Shown here piece by piece: positions 1 through 8,676 of a DNA stretch of 64,000 nt. The stretch spans positions 1,488,001 through 1,552,000 of the forward strand of contig NZ_CP009129.1 in NCBI RefSeq assembly GCF_000785555.1. The letters run 5' to 3'. Below the pieces are notes generated by a model that saw only the letters and a list, made by a program, of their open reading frames with translations, was not told the origin of the DNA and searched no databases. Each line of letters begins with the position of its first letter. Position 1 is the first letter of the stretch. Made by a program: the position numbers and the translations under genes. This DNA is from Planococcus sp. PAMC 21323 (GTDB taxonomy: Bacteria > Bacillota > Bacilli > Bacillales_A > Planococcaceae).

Positions 1-220
1 CGATAAAGCCACTGAACCAAAACCATGGCTCAGCCTGGAAATGGAAAAGAGTCTCACCTTCGAAAACGAGTCCTGCTAAAAATGAAGCGACAAAGCCAAG
101 AAGAAGAACAAGAGCTGTCGTCGACCAGACACTTACCCTTTTTTTGACGTTTGCATTAAAGGTGTTTTGGACGCACACAAATGCGCCACCTATAAAAGCT
201 AGCAGTATGCCGATTGCCAT
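1..220 (-). CDS. DMT-superfamily YdcZ-type small transporter (3' part outside window)
   Basis: Reverse-strand reading frame starting at an ATG (218-220) with a GGAGGAA ribosome-binding site just upstream; it runs off the window edge, so only about 73 N-terminal residues are seen. The peptide starts MAIGILLAFIGGAFVC and has a second hydrophobic segment (TTALVLLLGFVASFLAG), the pattern of YdcZ/DUF606 proteins: small four-helix members of the drug/metabolite transporter superfamily that often work as pairs. It lies 11 bp after a Crp/Fnr-type regulator and is the second YdcZ gene of the same operon, suggesting a two-subunit transporter. Substrate unknown. Confidence 0.8.
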   Translation of the reverse strand, partial: MAIGILLAFIGGAFVCVQNTFNANVKKRVSVWSTTALVLLLGFVASFLAGLVFEGETLFHFQAEPWFWFSGFI

Positions 221-231
221 TAAAGTTCCTC

Positions 232-909
232 CTATTCGTAAATGTTGTTGCCAAACTGTTTTAGCATGGAGTCACGGTTTATTATCGTTATTTTTCCGCG
301 TTTTTTCAAAATCCATCCCTGTTCTTCAAACTTCTTTAGCACACGATTCAAATGCCGGTAGCTTGTGCCGATTAAATCTGCCATGTCTACGAGTAAAGTA
401 GAGTCGAGCGCGGTATCATCTGGCGTCATTGCCAATAAGTAACTGGCCACCCGAACATCGACTGCATACAACAAACTAAAATTCATGGCATGCGATTTAA
501 GCTCGAATTTGTGGGTAATCGTCTCTAACAAAAATTGTAGCCATTTCGTGTTGTTCGTCATGTTATTCTCTAGTGCCTCATACGGAATGCGAATAACTGT
601 TGTTGTGGAAACGGCTTCAACTGTATTAATCAGCGTAGATTTTCGGATATATTCAATATCTCCAACAAAGTCAAAGGGAGATTTAAACGCCAATATAAGT
701 CTTTTGCCTTCCGGCGATAACCTTGACACTTTTAATTTTCCTTCAACTAGCAAATACAGCGTATCGGATTTCTCACCTTGTGAAAACAAAAGGCTTCCAC
801 CTGTGTAAGTTTCCAATTGCATGGCTTGTTGTACGCGCTCAGGGAACATTGTGCTCAAGCTATATTGCTTAAGGTAACTTAAAACGGTTTCTTTTTTCAA
901 AGTAGACAC
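232..909 (-). CDS. Crp/Fnr-family transcriptional regulator, YeiL-like
   Basis: A 225-residue protein with an N-terminal cyclic-nucleotide-binding fold (about residues 15-120; GGSLLFSQGEKSDTLYLLVEGKLKV is the typical beta-roll) and a C-terminal winged helix (about 150-220; DLIGTSYRHLNRVLKKFEEQGW is the recognition region). No Cys cluster for an Fe-S centre is evident, so it is not a classical Fnr. The layout resembles YeiL-like regulators. It sits between two YdcZ transporter genes, 4 bp after one and 11 bp before the other, so it probably controls this transport operon. The effector is unknown. Confidence 0.85.
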   Translation of the reverse strand: MSTLKKETVLSYLKQYSLSTMFPERVQQAMQLETYTGGSLLFSQGEKSDTLYLLVEGKLKVSRLSPEGKRLILAFKSPFDFVGDIEYIRKSTLINTVEAVSTTTVIRIPYEALENNMTNNTKWLQFLLETITHKFELKSHAMNFSLLYAVDVRVASYLLAMTPDDTALDSTLLVDMADLIGTSYRHLNRVLKKFEEQGWILKKRGKITIINRDSMLKQFGNNIYE

Positions 910-913
910 TCCT

Positions 914-1339
914 TTACCATTTCAAGACAATAACGCCTGCAATCATCAGGGCAACACCGAGGATGTGATGGCGGCCAATGGTCTTTTTTGGCATATCCAG
1001 CCAACCTTTAGAGTCGATCAGCACAGCTGCGATCAGTTGTGCAATTAAAAAAACGCCAATCGTCAGTGTCACGCCCATACGGTGAACCGCTGTCATGTTA
1101 CTGAACAGAACGATTGCTGCTAGCACACCGCCTGATGCATAAAGGGGAGAGACCTGTGTCAGCTGTTGATACGACCGATCTTTTAGCACCAAGACGATTG
1201 CCAATGCTAAGATAAAACCAGAAAATTGAGTCATGGTTGCAGCTTGCCATGTGCCGATTTGCGAACTGATGGCAGCGTTTGCGACACTTTGAAACGTCAG
1301 AAAAAATCCTCCTGCTAATGCAAAAACTATGCCCTTCAT
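914..1339 (-). CDS. DMT-superfamily YdcZ-type small transporter
   Basis: A 141-residue, very hydrophobic protein with about four transmembrane helices (around residues 3-22, 34-52, 66-85 and 92-112, with a final segment GVALMIAGVIVLKW). Length and pattern fit YdcZ/DUF606, half the size of a classical EamA exporter. It is the first gene of a minus-strand operon followed by a Crp/Fnr-type regulator and a second YdcZ gene; the two YdcZ proteins may form a heteromeric pair. The ATG at 1337-1339 is preceded by an AAGGAGTG ribosome-binding site. Substrate not predictable. Confidence 0.85.
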   Translation of the reverse strand: MKGIVFALAGGFFLTFQSVANAAISSQIGTWQAATMTQFSGFILALAIVLVLKDRSYQQLTQVSPLYASGGVLAAIVLFSNMTAVHRMGVTLTIGVFLIAQLIAAVLIDSKGWLDMPKKTIGRHHILGVALMIAGVIVLKW

Positions 1340-1540
1340 TCAATTCACACTCCTTATATTCTATTAACTGTACAAGCAGTATAAAAGTACCGAAAGGACA
1401 TATGTCCCATTATTATTCCCTTATTGTTATTGCTTGTCCAGTAGCATTGAAAAAAGAGTTTCATCATTATTTGGTTTAGCTTCCGTCTTTTACGATAAGC
1501 AGATTAAATGACTTTTAGTTTTACTAATTGTTCCTATAAT

Positions 1541-1589
1541 AAAGGCGCGATGGGCATCAGCTTTTTAGCTGAAGTCCATCGCGCCTTTT
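1541..1589. terminator. Bidirectional hairpin terminator
   Basis: Arms AAAGGCGCGATGG and CCATCGCGCCTTT enclose a smaller inner helix (ATCAGC...GCTGA). On the minus strand it ends the 3-hydroxybutyrate dehydrogenase transcript; T-rich flanks on both sides would allow it to work in either direction. The 1340-1540 stretch shows no gene. Confidence 0.75.
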
Positions 1590-1600
1590 GGTTTATAGAG

Positions 1601-2377
1601 TTATTGTGCTGTGTAACCGCCATCGATGACAATTGTTTGACCAGTGATGCTTTTCGCTTTGTTGCTTGCCAAGTATAAAGCGGCATCTGCAATTTCAGCA
1701 ACGTCAAGTAACCGTTTTTGAGGCACGAGCGGTAATAGAACTTCTGCAAGTACTTTTTCGATAGGAACATTACGCGATTTAGCTAAGTCAGCCATTTGAC
1801 CGCGTACTAAAGGTGTGTCGACATAACCAGGTGCAATTGCGTTTACTGTAATGCCATGTTCTGCTCCTTCTAAAGCAGCAACTTTTGTCAAACCAATGAC
1901 GCCGTGTTTGGCGCTGTTGTAAGCAGCTTTTCCAGCAAATCCGATCAAACCATTGATTGAAGAGATGTTGATAATGCGCCCAAACCCTTGCTCTTTCATA
2001 ATCGGGAAAACTGTTTTTGTTAAAATAAAGGGAGCAGTTAGCATGATTTTTAGCATCAATTCATATTTAGCTGTAGGAAATTCCTCGATAGGTGACACGT
2101 GTTGTAAACCAGCGTTGTTAATAACAATATCGACTCGGCCATAAGTTTTTTTAGTTTCTGCAACTAAGTTTTGGAGTTCAGGTTCACTTGTTACATCTGC
2201 TTTAATACCAATTGCTTCAAAGCCGTCGTTTCTTAGAGATTGTGCAGATTCTTGTAAAACCTCTTCATTGATATCCGATAAAACTACTTTTGCTCCGCTT
2301 TCTGCAAAATGCTTACCAATTTCAAAACCGATACCGCGAGCGGATCCTGTAATAATTACGACTTTTTGTTCTACCAT
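1601..2377 (-). CDS. bdhA: D-3-hydroxybutyrate dehydrogenase (SDR family)
   Basis: A 258-residue short-chain dehydrogenase: NAD-binding GSARGIGFEIG near the N-terminus, INNAGLQHV, catalytic Ser in ISSINGLIGF and the YNSAKHG active-site Tyr-Lys. The NNAGLQHVSPIEEFP stretch and the C-terminal insertion typical of 3-hydroxybutyrate dehydrogenases separate it from FabG-like enzymes. The family oxidises (R)-3-hydroxybutyrate to acetoacetate with NAD+. I chose the ATG at 2377 because GGAGGAA lies 6 nt upstream; an earlier in-frame ATG overlaps that ribosome-binding site. It follows a GntP permease by about 40 bp in the same direction, which suggests uptake and use of 3-hydroxybutyrate. Confidence 0.85.
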   Translation of the reverse strand: MVEQKVVIITGSARGIGFEIGKHFAESGAKVVLSDINEEVLQESAQSLRNDGFEAIGIKADVTSEPELQNLVAETKKTYGRVDIVINNAGLQHVSPIEEFPTAKYELMLKIMLTAPFILTKTVFPIMKEQGFGRIINISSINGLIGFAGKAAYNSAKHGVIGLTKVAALEGAEHGITVNAIAPGYVDTPLVRGQMADLAKSRNVPIEKVLAEVLLPLVPQKRLLDVAEIADAALYLASNKAKSITGQTIVIDGGYTAQ

Positions 2378-2418
2378 GATAAATTCCTCCATATAATTTA
2401 ATGTAATTTTTTAAGTGG

Positions 2419-3702
2419 TTATACTAAGCCAATTCCACCCATAATAATGCCGACGATTACAGCGATTGTTGGGATGATTAATGCTACAACGAAAACGTCT
2501 TTATAAGTTTCTTTATGAGTTAGACCCGTTACAGCTAGCAGAGTTAAAAGGGCGCCATTGTTTGGCAAAATAGATGCGCCCGCTGCAACAGAAGCCATGC
2601 GGTGGAAAACTTCTGGATTAATACCAGTAGTTTGCGACAAATTATAAAACGTATCGCCGAGTGTACTAAGCGCAATTCCCATTCCACCAGAAGCTGAACC
2701 TGTAATCATCGCCATTACTTGAATCGCTAACGATTGTGCAACCAAAGGGTTGTCGGATACATTAAGTAGCCATTCTGTAATATTGTCAAAGGCAGGGACA
2801 ATAGCAATTACGGCTCCAAAACCAACTGCTGCACTAGTATTTAAGATAGCCATTACCGAACCTTTTGCACCTTCATTAATCGAAAAGATAAACTTCTTAT
2901 AATCTTGTACATTGATCAACATAATGCTGACAATTCCTAGCATTAGCGCATAAATTGGCTCAAGTTTTACAATGTTCAAAAGGATAACAACAACAGTTAG
3001 AGGAACAATCGATGAAATCCAATTGGGTGTAGAACTTTCATCAGCTTTAGATGCGCCAGCTTTTTCGCGCATTGTAAAACCTTCACCTTTAGCTGAAAGC
3101 TTCTTCTCACGATAAGCTAACCAAGCATAACCGCCAACTGCCATGATTAAAGTAGTAACGATACCAATTACTGGTCCCGCCATTGGGGTTGTATTGTAGT
3201 AAGCAATCGGTATTAAGTTTTGAATCTGCGGTGTACCAGGCATCGAAGTCATCGTAAATGTGAATGCTCCGAGTGCGAAAGTTGGTACTAAAAGTTTGCG
3301 TGTAACGTTTGCTTCTCTAAACAGTTCAAGTGCGATTGGATATACTGCAAAAACGACAACGAATAAACTAACGCCACCATATGTTAACAATGCTGATGCA
3401 ATCAGTACGCCCAAAATTGCGCGTTTACCACCAATCAATTGTGTAACTTTTTTAGCTACAGCTCTCGCTGCCCCCGTTTCCTCCATCAATTTACCAAATA
3501 TTGCACCTAGCAAGAAGATCGGAAACCATTTTTGTACAAAACTTACTAAACCGTTCATATACGTATCTGTATATGTTGAGTAAACGTCTAGTCCGCTTAA
3601 AAGTGCTACGACTCCTGCCGCTAACGGAGCCACCCATATAATAGACCACCCTAAGTAGGCAAGTGCCATTAATAGGATCAATCCGATAAGAATGCTTAAC
3701 AT
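2419..3702 (-). CDS. GntP-family permease, likely hydroxybutyrate importer
   Basis: A 427-residue integral membrane protein with about 12 hydrophobic segments. The conserved GntP/ArsB-like features are visible: FLLGAIFGKLMEETGAA near residue 70, the TYGGVSLFVVVF loop, MPGTPQIQN near residue 155, and GSASGGMGIALSTLG near residue 345. Its gene is directly upstream of 3-hydroxybutyrate dehydrogenase, so the likely substrate is 3-hydroxybutyrate or a similar small organic acid rather than gluconate (inference from context). It is a close paralogue of the divergent permease at 4070-5497. Confidence 0.85.
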   Translation of the reverse strand: MLSILIGLILLMALAYLGWSIIWVAPLAAGVVALLSGLDVYSTYTDTYMNGLVSFVQKWFPIFLLGAIFGKLMEETGAARAVAKKVTQLIGGKRAILGVLIASALLTYGGVSLFVVVFAVYPIALELFREANVTRKLLVPTFALGAFTFTMTSMPGTPQIQNLIPIAYYNTTPMAGPVIGIVTTLIMAVGGYAWLAYREKKLSAKGEGFTMREKAGASKADESSTPNWISSIVPLTVVVILLNIVKLEPIYALMLGIVSIMLINVQDYKKFIFSINEGAKGSVMAILNTSAAVGFGAVIAIVPAFDNITEWLLNVSDNPLVAQSLAIQVMAMITGSASGGMGIALSTLGDTFYNLSQTTGINPEVFHRMASVAAGASILPNNGALLTLLAVTGLTHKETYKDVFVVALIIPTIAVIVGIIMGGIGLV

Positions 3703-4069
3703 ATGTTCTCTCCTCTTTCTAATCTGTGAATCTAATATTTTTGTAGAAACAAGAATTGATTATACACGAATAAAGATATATTGAAATAAATAAAGTTTAG
3801 TTATGAAAATAAAAAACAATTGCGATATTTACATTTTTTCTTGTAATTTTGTTATTGTTGCTATTTAATTAAGCTTCTACAAGTATGATTGATTGCGAAA
3901 ATTTTTATTAATATGATTGTGAAAAGCATATTTTATTTTAATGTTATTTTGAAATTATTAAATGTGCAAAAAGTGAAATTATTTAAAATGAATTTCCAAT
4001 TGCATTTGATAATTTTACAATTCATGCTGCAATCTTTCGCCACTTAAGAAAAGAATTGGAGGAAAACTA
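3703..4069. promoter_or_regulatory. Divergent promoter region between two GntP permeases
   Basis: A 367-bp, strongly AT-rich gap between divergent genes. It must hold both promoters. I see no adjacent regulator gene and no clear operator. GGAGGA precedes the rightward ATG (4070). A TGGC...TTGC string near 4027-4041 on the minus strand recalls a sigma-54 promoter, but its spacing is one base short. Confidence 0.5.
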
Positions 4070-5497
4070 ATGGATTTATTTATTATTTTATTAGCGCTAG
4101 GTTTGTTAATGTTTGTGGCTTATAAAGGATTTTCGGTGATATTGTTTGCGCCACTATGTGCTTTATTAGCAGTTTTCTTGATTGATCCAGCAAATATTTT
4201 GCCGTTTTATTCAGGCATTTTCATGGATAAAATGGTCGGTTTTATCAAACTATACTTCCCAGTATTTTTACTAGGTGCTATATTTGGTAAAATTATCGAA
4301 ATGTCAGGTATAGCAGAATCAATTGCGAAAACAATTGTGCGTTTTATTGGGGCAAAGCAAGCGATGCTTGCCATTATCATTTTAGGAGCGATTTTGACGT
4401 ATAGCGGTGTTAGTTTATTTGTTGCGGTTTTCGCAATTTATCCGTTTGCGGTGCAATTGTTTAAACAAGCAGATATTCCAAAAAGGCTTATGCCCGCTAC
4501 GATTGCACTCGGAGCGTTCACGTTTACGATGGATGCACTACCGGGAACGCCTCAAATTCAAAATGTCATCCCAACTTCGTTTTTTGGTACAGACATCTAT
4601 GCTGCACCAATTCTAGGAATTATTGGCGGCGCAGTTGTATTGTTTACCGGCTTATCATATTTGGAATTCAGACGCAGACAGGCAAAAAAAAGGGGGGAAG
4701 GCTATAGCGGATTTTCTGATAATGCTTCTATCAGCACATTAGATTCAGAAGACGATTCTATCTTAGAGTTATCTTCTGACAACTCTATAATTCGACAGAT
4801 TTTCGCTTTTGTTCCACTGGTTTTAGTAGCTGTAATGAATAGTTATTTGGTTCGAGCAATTCCAGGCTGGTATCCGGATGGTTTTGACTTTGCGGCTTTA
4901 GGGCTTGATAACTACTCGATAGATGTCGCATCAAATGTTGCTATATGGGCTGTAGAAATTGCCTTAGTCGCAGGGATTCTTGCAGCGCTTCTATTCGATT
5001 GGAAGCGAGTTATGGTAAATATGAAAGATGGTCTTAATACGAGCATCAATGGATCATTATTAGCTGTAATGAATACGGCATCTGAATATGGATTTGGCGG
5101 CATCATTGCAGCACTTCCTGGTTTCGCGAAGATCAGTGACAGTATTTCAGGAACTTTCACTAATCCACTGGTTAATGGTGCGGTTACTACGAGTGCGCTC
5201 GCGGGTATCACAGGATCTGCTTCAGGTGGAATGGGGATTGCGTTAAGTGCGATGGGCGATCAATTCAATAAAGCCATAGCTGCGGCTAACATCCCGCCAG
5301 AAGTTATGCACCGCGTTGTCGCAATGGCATCAGGCGGAATGGATACTTTGCCGCATAACGGCGCAGTTATAACGTTGCTAGCGGTCACTGGACTGACGCA
5401 TAAACAATCTTACGGTGATATTTTTGTCATCACGTTGATCAAAACTTTAGCTGTTTTTGTGGTCATTATCATCTATACATTGTTTGGTATTGTCTAA
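4070..5497 (+). CDS. GntP-family permease (second paralogue)
   Basis: A 475-residue membrane protein with the same landmarks as its divergent neighbour: FLLGAIFGKIIEMSGIA, TYSGVSLFVAVFAIYPF, LPGTPQIQNVIP and TGSASGGMGIALSAMG. It is about 48 residues longer, mainly from a hydrophilic, acidic, Ser-rich insert in the central cytoplasmic loop (around residues 215-245, with DSEDDSILELSSDNS) and an extra loop after it. No catabolic gene follows; it is monocistronic and ends at a terminator. The two permeases may differ in affinity or in the acid they carry. Confidence 0.85.
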   Translation: MDLFIILLALGLLMFVAYKGFSVILFAPLCALLAVFLIDPANILPFYSGIFMDKMVGFIKLYFPVFLLGAIFGKIIEMSGIAESIAKTIVRFIGAKQAMLAIIILGAILTYSGVSLFVAVFAIYPFAVQLFKQADIPKRLMPATIALGAFTFTMDALPGTPQIQNVIPTSFFGTDIYAAPILGIIGGAVVLFTGLSYLEFRRRQAKKRGEGYSGFSDNASISTLDSEDDSILELSSDNSIIRQIFAFVPLVLVAVMNSYLVRAIPGWYPDGFDFAALGLDNYSIDVASNVAIWAVEIALVAGILAALLFDWKRVMVNMKDGLNTSINGSLLAVMNTASEYGFGGIIAALPGFAKISDSISGTFTNPLVNGAVTTSALAGITGSASGGMGIALSAMGDQFNKAIAAANIPPEVMHRVVAMASGGMDTLPHNGAVITLLAVTGLTHKQSYGDIFVITLIKTLAVFVVIIIYTLFGIV

Positions 5498-5511
5498 ACT
5501 AGTCACTAACT

Positions 5512-5549
5512 AAAAAGCTGCCAAGTTCTATAAGATTTGGCAGCTTTTT
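5512..5549 (+). terminator. Rho-independent terminator
   Basis: Perfect 13-bp stem AAAAAGCTGCCAA / TTGGCAGCTTTTT, 14 nt after the GntP permease stop codon. Confidence 0.85.
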
Positions 5550-5705
5550 ATCGTCTCTTGAAGATGGAACTTTAAAGTAAGTATTTAAGTTAAAATAGAG
5601 GGAGGAATAATTAGAAAGTAATTGAATTACTAATGGACAAGCTTACAAAAGCTAATACTCGTTTAGAACGAAGTCATTAGTGGGAAATCGATGGGAGTGC
5701 TTTAA

Positions 5706-6242
5706 GTGAGAAAGTTAATTTTAAATTTAGCTATTAGTTTAGATGGTTTCATTTCAGACGAGTATGGTGGATTTGATTGGATTGTTGGTCATGGAGATAG
5801 TAAAAATGACACAAAGGATGTTTTTGATTTTGCCGAATTTATGGATAGTATCGATACTATCATTATGGGATCAAAAGCATATGAAGATGTAGTGTTAACA
5901 AATTTGGATACATACGAAGACAAAAAAATCTTGGTTGCAACGACTAGAGAGCTTGAGAAAAGAGACAATGTAGAATTTATTCAAGGCGATGTTTGTAAAG
6001 TTGTCTTGGCATTAAAAGAATTAAAAGGAAAAGACATGTGGTTGTATGGAGGAGGAATTCTTGCCGAACCTTTTGTTAAAGCGGACCTTGTAGATGAATA
6101 CATTATCGGCATTATTCCAACCATTTTAGGAAGTGGGCGGACATTATTTAAAGGCAACAATAAAAAAGTTGATTTGCATCTTGATCGTGCTACTGTTGTA
6201 GATGGTATCGGCATGTTGATATATAGCCGAAGACTAATATAA
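5706..6242 (+). CDS. Dihydrofolate reductase-like / RibD C-terminal domain reductase
   Basis: A 178-residue cytosolic protein of the RibD_C/DHFR-like superfamily: start RKLILNLAISLDGFISD, then a GFDWIVG loop, IIMGSKAYEDV, MWLYGGGILAEPFV and a C-terminal PTILGSGRTLF. These match the small stand-alone YwjB/YyaP-type proteins that bind NADPH but whose substrate is generally unknown. The start is a GTG (5706) with a GGGAG ribosome-binding site. It appears monocistronic. Confidence 0.8.
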   Translation: MRKLILNLAISLDGFISDEYGGFDWIVGHGDSKNDTKDVFDFAEFMDSIDTIIMGSKAYEDVVLTNLDTYEDKKILVATTRELEKRDNVEFIQGDVCKVVLALKELKGKDMWLYGGGILAEPFVKADLVDEYIIGIIPTILGSGRTLFKGNNKKVDLHLDRATVVDGIGMLIYSRRLI

Positions 6243-6248
6243 AAAATT

Positions 6249-6277
6249 GGAGAGAAGTTATGACACATTTTCTCTCC
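6249..6277 (+). terminator. Possible weak terminator hairpin
   Basis: GGAGAGAA / TTCTCTCC, an 8-bp stem with a 13-nt loop just after the reductase stop. The T-run begins some bases downstream, so it is a weak candidate. Confidence 0.4.
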
Positions 6278-6300
6278 GGTAACATTTTTCGTTTTAAATT

Positions 6301-7065
6301 TCATTTTGCTAATATGTAGTAAAATTCACTAAGAAGTTTATTGGTTTCAAAATCTACTTGGGCGAGTTCTTTGTTTATAAATTTTTGGATGTTCGCTTGT
6401 TCTACGTCATACAACACTTCAATTTCTTTAGAAAACAATAATTTTTCTTTTTGCAGTATTTCTGAGAGTGGTGCTGGTTGTTTTGCTCTAGGCGTTACAG
6501 AATTTAGCACTTGTTTTAAACCGTCGACGTATTTCTCAAACGATTGTCCTCCTACAATTCTTACTCCTCTATTTTTAGCATTTACCATTATTATTGAAGG
6601 GAATCCTCTTGCACCTAAACTCCTTGCTAAAGCAAAATCATCAGTTAATAATTTTCGCATAGCTGGTTGGTTTGCGGCGCTGACAATCGATTCGCCTTCA
6701 AGTCCCATATCATTCAACAGTTTAATCATAACGTCATCTTTTGAGATATTTTGGTTGAATGCAAATAACGCTTCGCGAGCACGGCGTAAATATTCGTTGG
6801 CTTTTTCATTACCAAACTGTTGTTGTAGTACTTGAAACACGCGAGAAGGTGGATAAGATGAGTGTACCGGATTATTGATCATTAGCGATCCGTCAATCGG
6901 CATTCTTGAATGTTCGCCAACTTCTCTCCAATGGCCAGCAACATCCGCTGGTTTGTAAATTCCATTAGCAGGGTCGATCGGTCCAGCGTACCATTTTTCA
7001 AGCAACCCACCCATAACCGTTTGAAAATCAAAATACTCACCGTAATAATAAGCGGATTGTGTATC
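6301..7065 (-). pseudogene. DsbA-family oxidoreductase lacking its N-terminal CxxC region
   Basis: A minus-strand frame whose last 237 residues (from an internal Met at 7014) match the C-terminal two thirds of thioredoxin-fold DsbA-like proteins: VMGGLLEKW, SYPPSRVFQVLQQQ, then LGARGFPSIIM with the cis-Pro. Homology-like sequence continues upstream of that Met (GEYFDFQT, to about 7044) but the frame meets a TAA at 7066-7068. The expected N-terminal strand with the redox CxxC motif, normally about 30 residues further up, is absent in all frames. Without the CxxC the protein could not act as a disulfide oxidoreductase. I regard it as a 5'-deleted gene; no good ribosome-binding site precedes the internal Met. 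Confidence 0.65.
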
Positions 7066-7153
7066 TTAAGCATCACATATTACGTAAAAAAGATGAAAGT
7101 AAGGCAAGTGTATAATGAAGTTATGAAATAAATTAACTAAGTAAACTAAAGGG

Positions 7154-7186
7154 GCAGCTAGCGAATATTTTCGTTAGCTGTCTTTT
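7154..7186 (+). terminator. Orphan rho-independent terminator
   Basis: Stem GCAGCTAGCGAA / TTCGTTAGCTG with a TCTTTTATTT tail, oriented to the right, yet no intact plus-strand gene precedes it. The only plus-strand coding-like sequence is a short open tail ending ...VKKMKVRQVYNEVMK at 7131. It is probably left from a gene deleted in the event that truncated the DsbA-like gene. Confidence 0.6.
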
Positions 7187-7306
7187 ATTTGTGCAGTTTT
7201 TAAGGAGTTTGTTTAATCTTGTTTATTACAAACTATAGCAGGGAAAATTTTATTACACGGTATATGTCGCATTAACATGTTTAGAACAAAGACTGGAGGA
7301 AAAAGA

Positions 7307-8599
7307 ATGGCAGATTATAAGAAGAACAGTATTTCCTTAACAGGGGCTGTCGGTTTAGGAACTGGGGTGATGATTAGCGCAGGAATTTTCGCCTTGCTTG
7401 GACAAGTCGCTCAACTTGCAGGAGCTTGGTTCCCGTTAATATTTATTGCGGGTGGGCTTGTCACAGCGTTTAGTGCTTATTCGTATATTAAATTGAGCAA
7501 TGAATTTCCATCGGCCGGTGGTATTGGCATGTTTTTAGTTAAAGCATATGGTAAGGGCACGATTACAGCTGCAGCAGCATTATTAATGGCAATCTCAATG
7601 GTCATTAACCAAAGTTTGGTAGCCAGAACATTTGGTACGTATACGTTACAACTTTTTGATGTGGATCAATCAAGCTATCTCGTTCCACTATTGGGGGTTG
7701 GGTTACTAACTTTCGCATTTCTAGTTAATATTTCTGGCAATAACTTTATTCAATCATTTACATCCGTGGCGTCACTACTGAAAATTGCTGGGCTGGCTGT
7801 TTTTGGTATAGGCGGATTAAGTGTCGTAGGGTTTTCTTTCGCACCTGCAGAAAGTGGGGGCAATTCGGTAGATCCTACCGTCGCAAGCTATATTGCTGCT
7901 GTCGCGTTAACAATTTTAGCGTTTAAAGGATTTACCACGATTACAAATAGTGGTTCTGAAATAACCAAGCCCAAGAAAAATGTAGGCAGAGCCATTATGA
8001 TTTCGATTTCAATCAGCTTGCTTGTGTATTTATTAATTGCATGGTCAGTTTCAAGCAATTTGCCGTTGGACCAAATTATTAAAACAAAAGATTATGCACT
8101 TGCTGAAGCAGCTAGACCTGCATTTGGCGATTATGGACTTTGGTTTACTGTAGGCATTGCCATCATCGCAACAATTTCTGGGATTATTGCAAGTGTCTTT
8201 GCGGTATCTCGAATGTTAGCGATGTTGACCGATATGAAACTGATTCCTCACAAACATTTCGGTATGCCTGGAGATATTCAAAAGCACACATTGGTTTACA
8301 CGATCGTGTTGGCAATGTTCTTAACCATCTTTTTTGATTTAAGTCGAATTGCTTCAATGGGTGCAATTTTATACTTAGTGATGGATATGATTATCCATTG
8401 GGGCGTGTTCAAGCATTTACGTGAAAAAGTTAGTGCCAATAAAGTGATTGTATTGACCGCGTTAACATTAGATGCAGTCATACTCTCTGCCTTTCTATGG
8501 GTGAAAATAAACTCTGACTTATTTGTAGTTGGTGTCTCCTTAGTGTTTATTTTGTTAATCTTTGCAGGTGAACGTTTCTTTTTAAAACGTACAGCGTAA
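7307..8599 (+). CDS. APC-family amino acid permease
   Basis: A 430-residue membrane protein with about 12 helices. The N-terminal helix LTGAVGLGTGVMISAGIFALLG carries the Gly-rich unwound segment of APC transporters; LAFKGFTTITNSGSEITKPKKNVGRA near the middle is the conserved TM6-TM7 region. It is probably a proton-coupled importer or an exchanger; the substrate cannot be read. I chose the ATG at 7307 because GGAGGA lies 7-8 nt upstream; a start 30 nt earlier lacks a ribosome-binding site. It is monocistronic, ending at a strong hairpin. Confidence 0.85.
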   Translation: MADYKKNSISLTGAVGLGTGVMISAGIFALLGQVAQLAGAWFPLIFIAGGLVTAFSAYSYIKLSNEFPSAGGIGMFLVKAYGKGTITAAAALLMAISMVINQSLVARTFGTYTLQLFDVDQSSYLVPLLGVGLLTFAFLVNISGNNFIQSFTSVASLLKIAGLAVFGIGGLSVVGFSFAPAESGGNSVDPTVASYIAAVALTILAFKGFTTITNSGSEITKPKKNVGRAIMISISISLLVYLLIAWSVSSNLPLDQIIKTKDYALAEAARPAFGDYGLWFTVGIAIIATISGIIASVFAVSRMLAMLTDMKLIPHKHFGMPGDIQKHTLVYTIVLAMFLTIFFDLSRIASMGAILYLVMDMIIHWGVFKHLREKVSANKVIVLTALTLDAVILSAFLWVKINSDLFVVGVSLVFILLIFAGERFFLKRTA

Positions 8600-8617
8600 G
8601 ATTTTTAAGTATTGTAA

Positions 8618-8675
8618 AAATAAATAGCCCCAGAAAGTTAGGAGAAACACTAACTTTCTGGGGCTATTATTTATT
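8618..8675. terminator. Bidirectional terminator between convergent genes
   Basis: Long near-perfect stem (AAATAATAGCCCC-type arms continuing into AGAAAGTTAG / CTAACTTTCT) between the APC permease and the multicopper oxidase, flanked by A- and T-runs, so usable by both. Confidence 0.9.
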
Positions 8676-8676
8676 T

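Noticed and set aside
4027-4041. Sigma-54-like promoter (TGGC...TTGC) on the minus strand upstream of the hydroxybutyrate genes
   Set aside because: The GG-to-GC spacing is one base short, the site is over 300 bp from the gene, and no sigma-54 activator gene is present.
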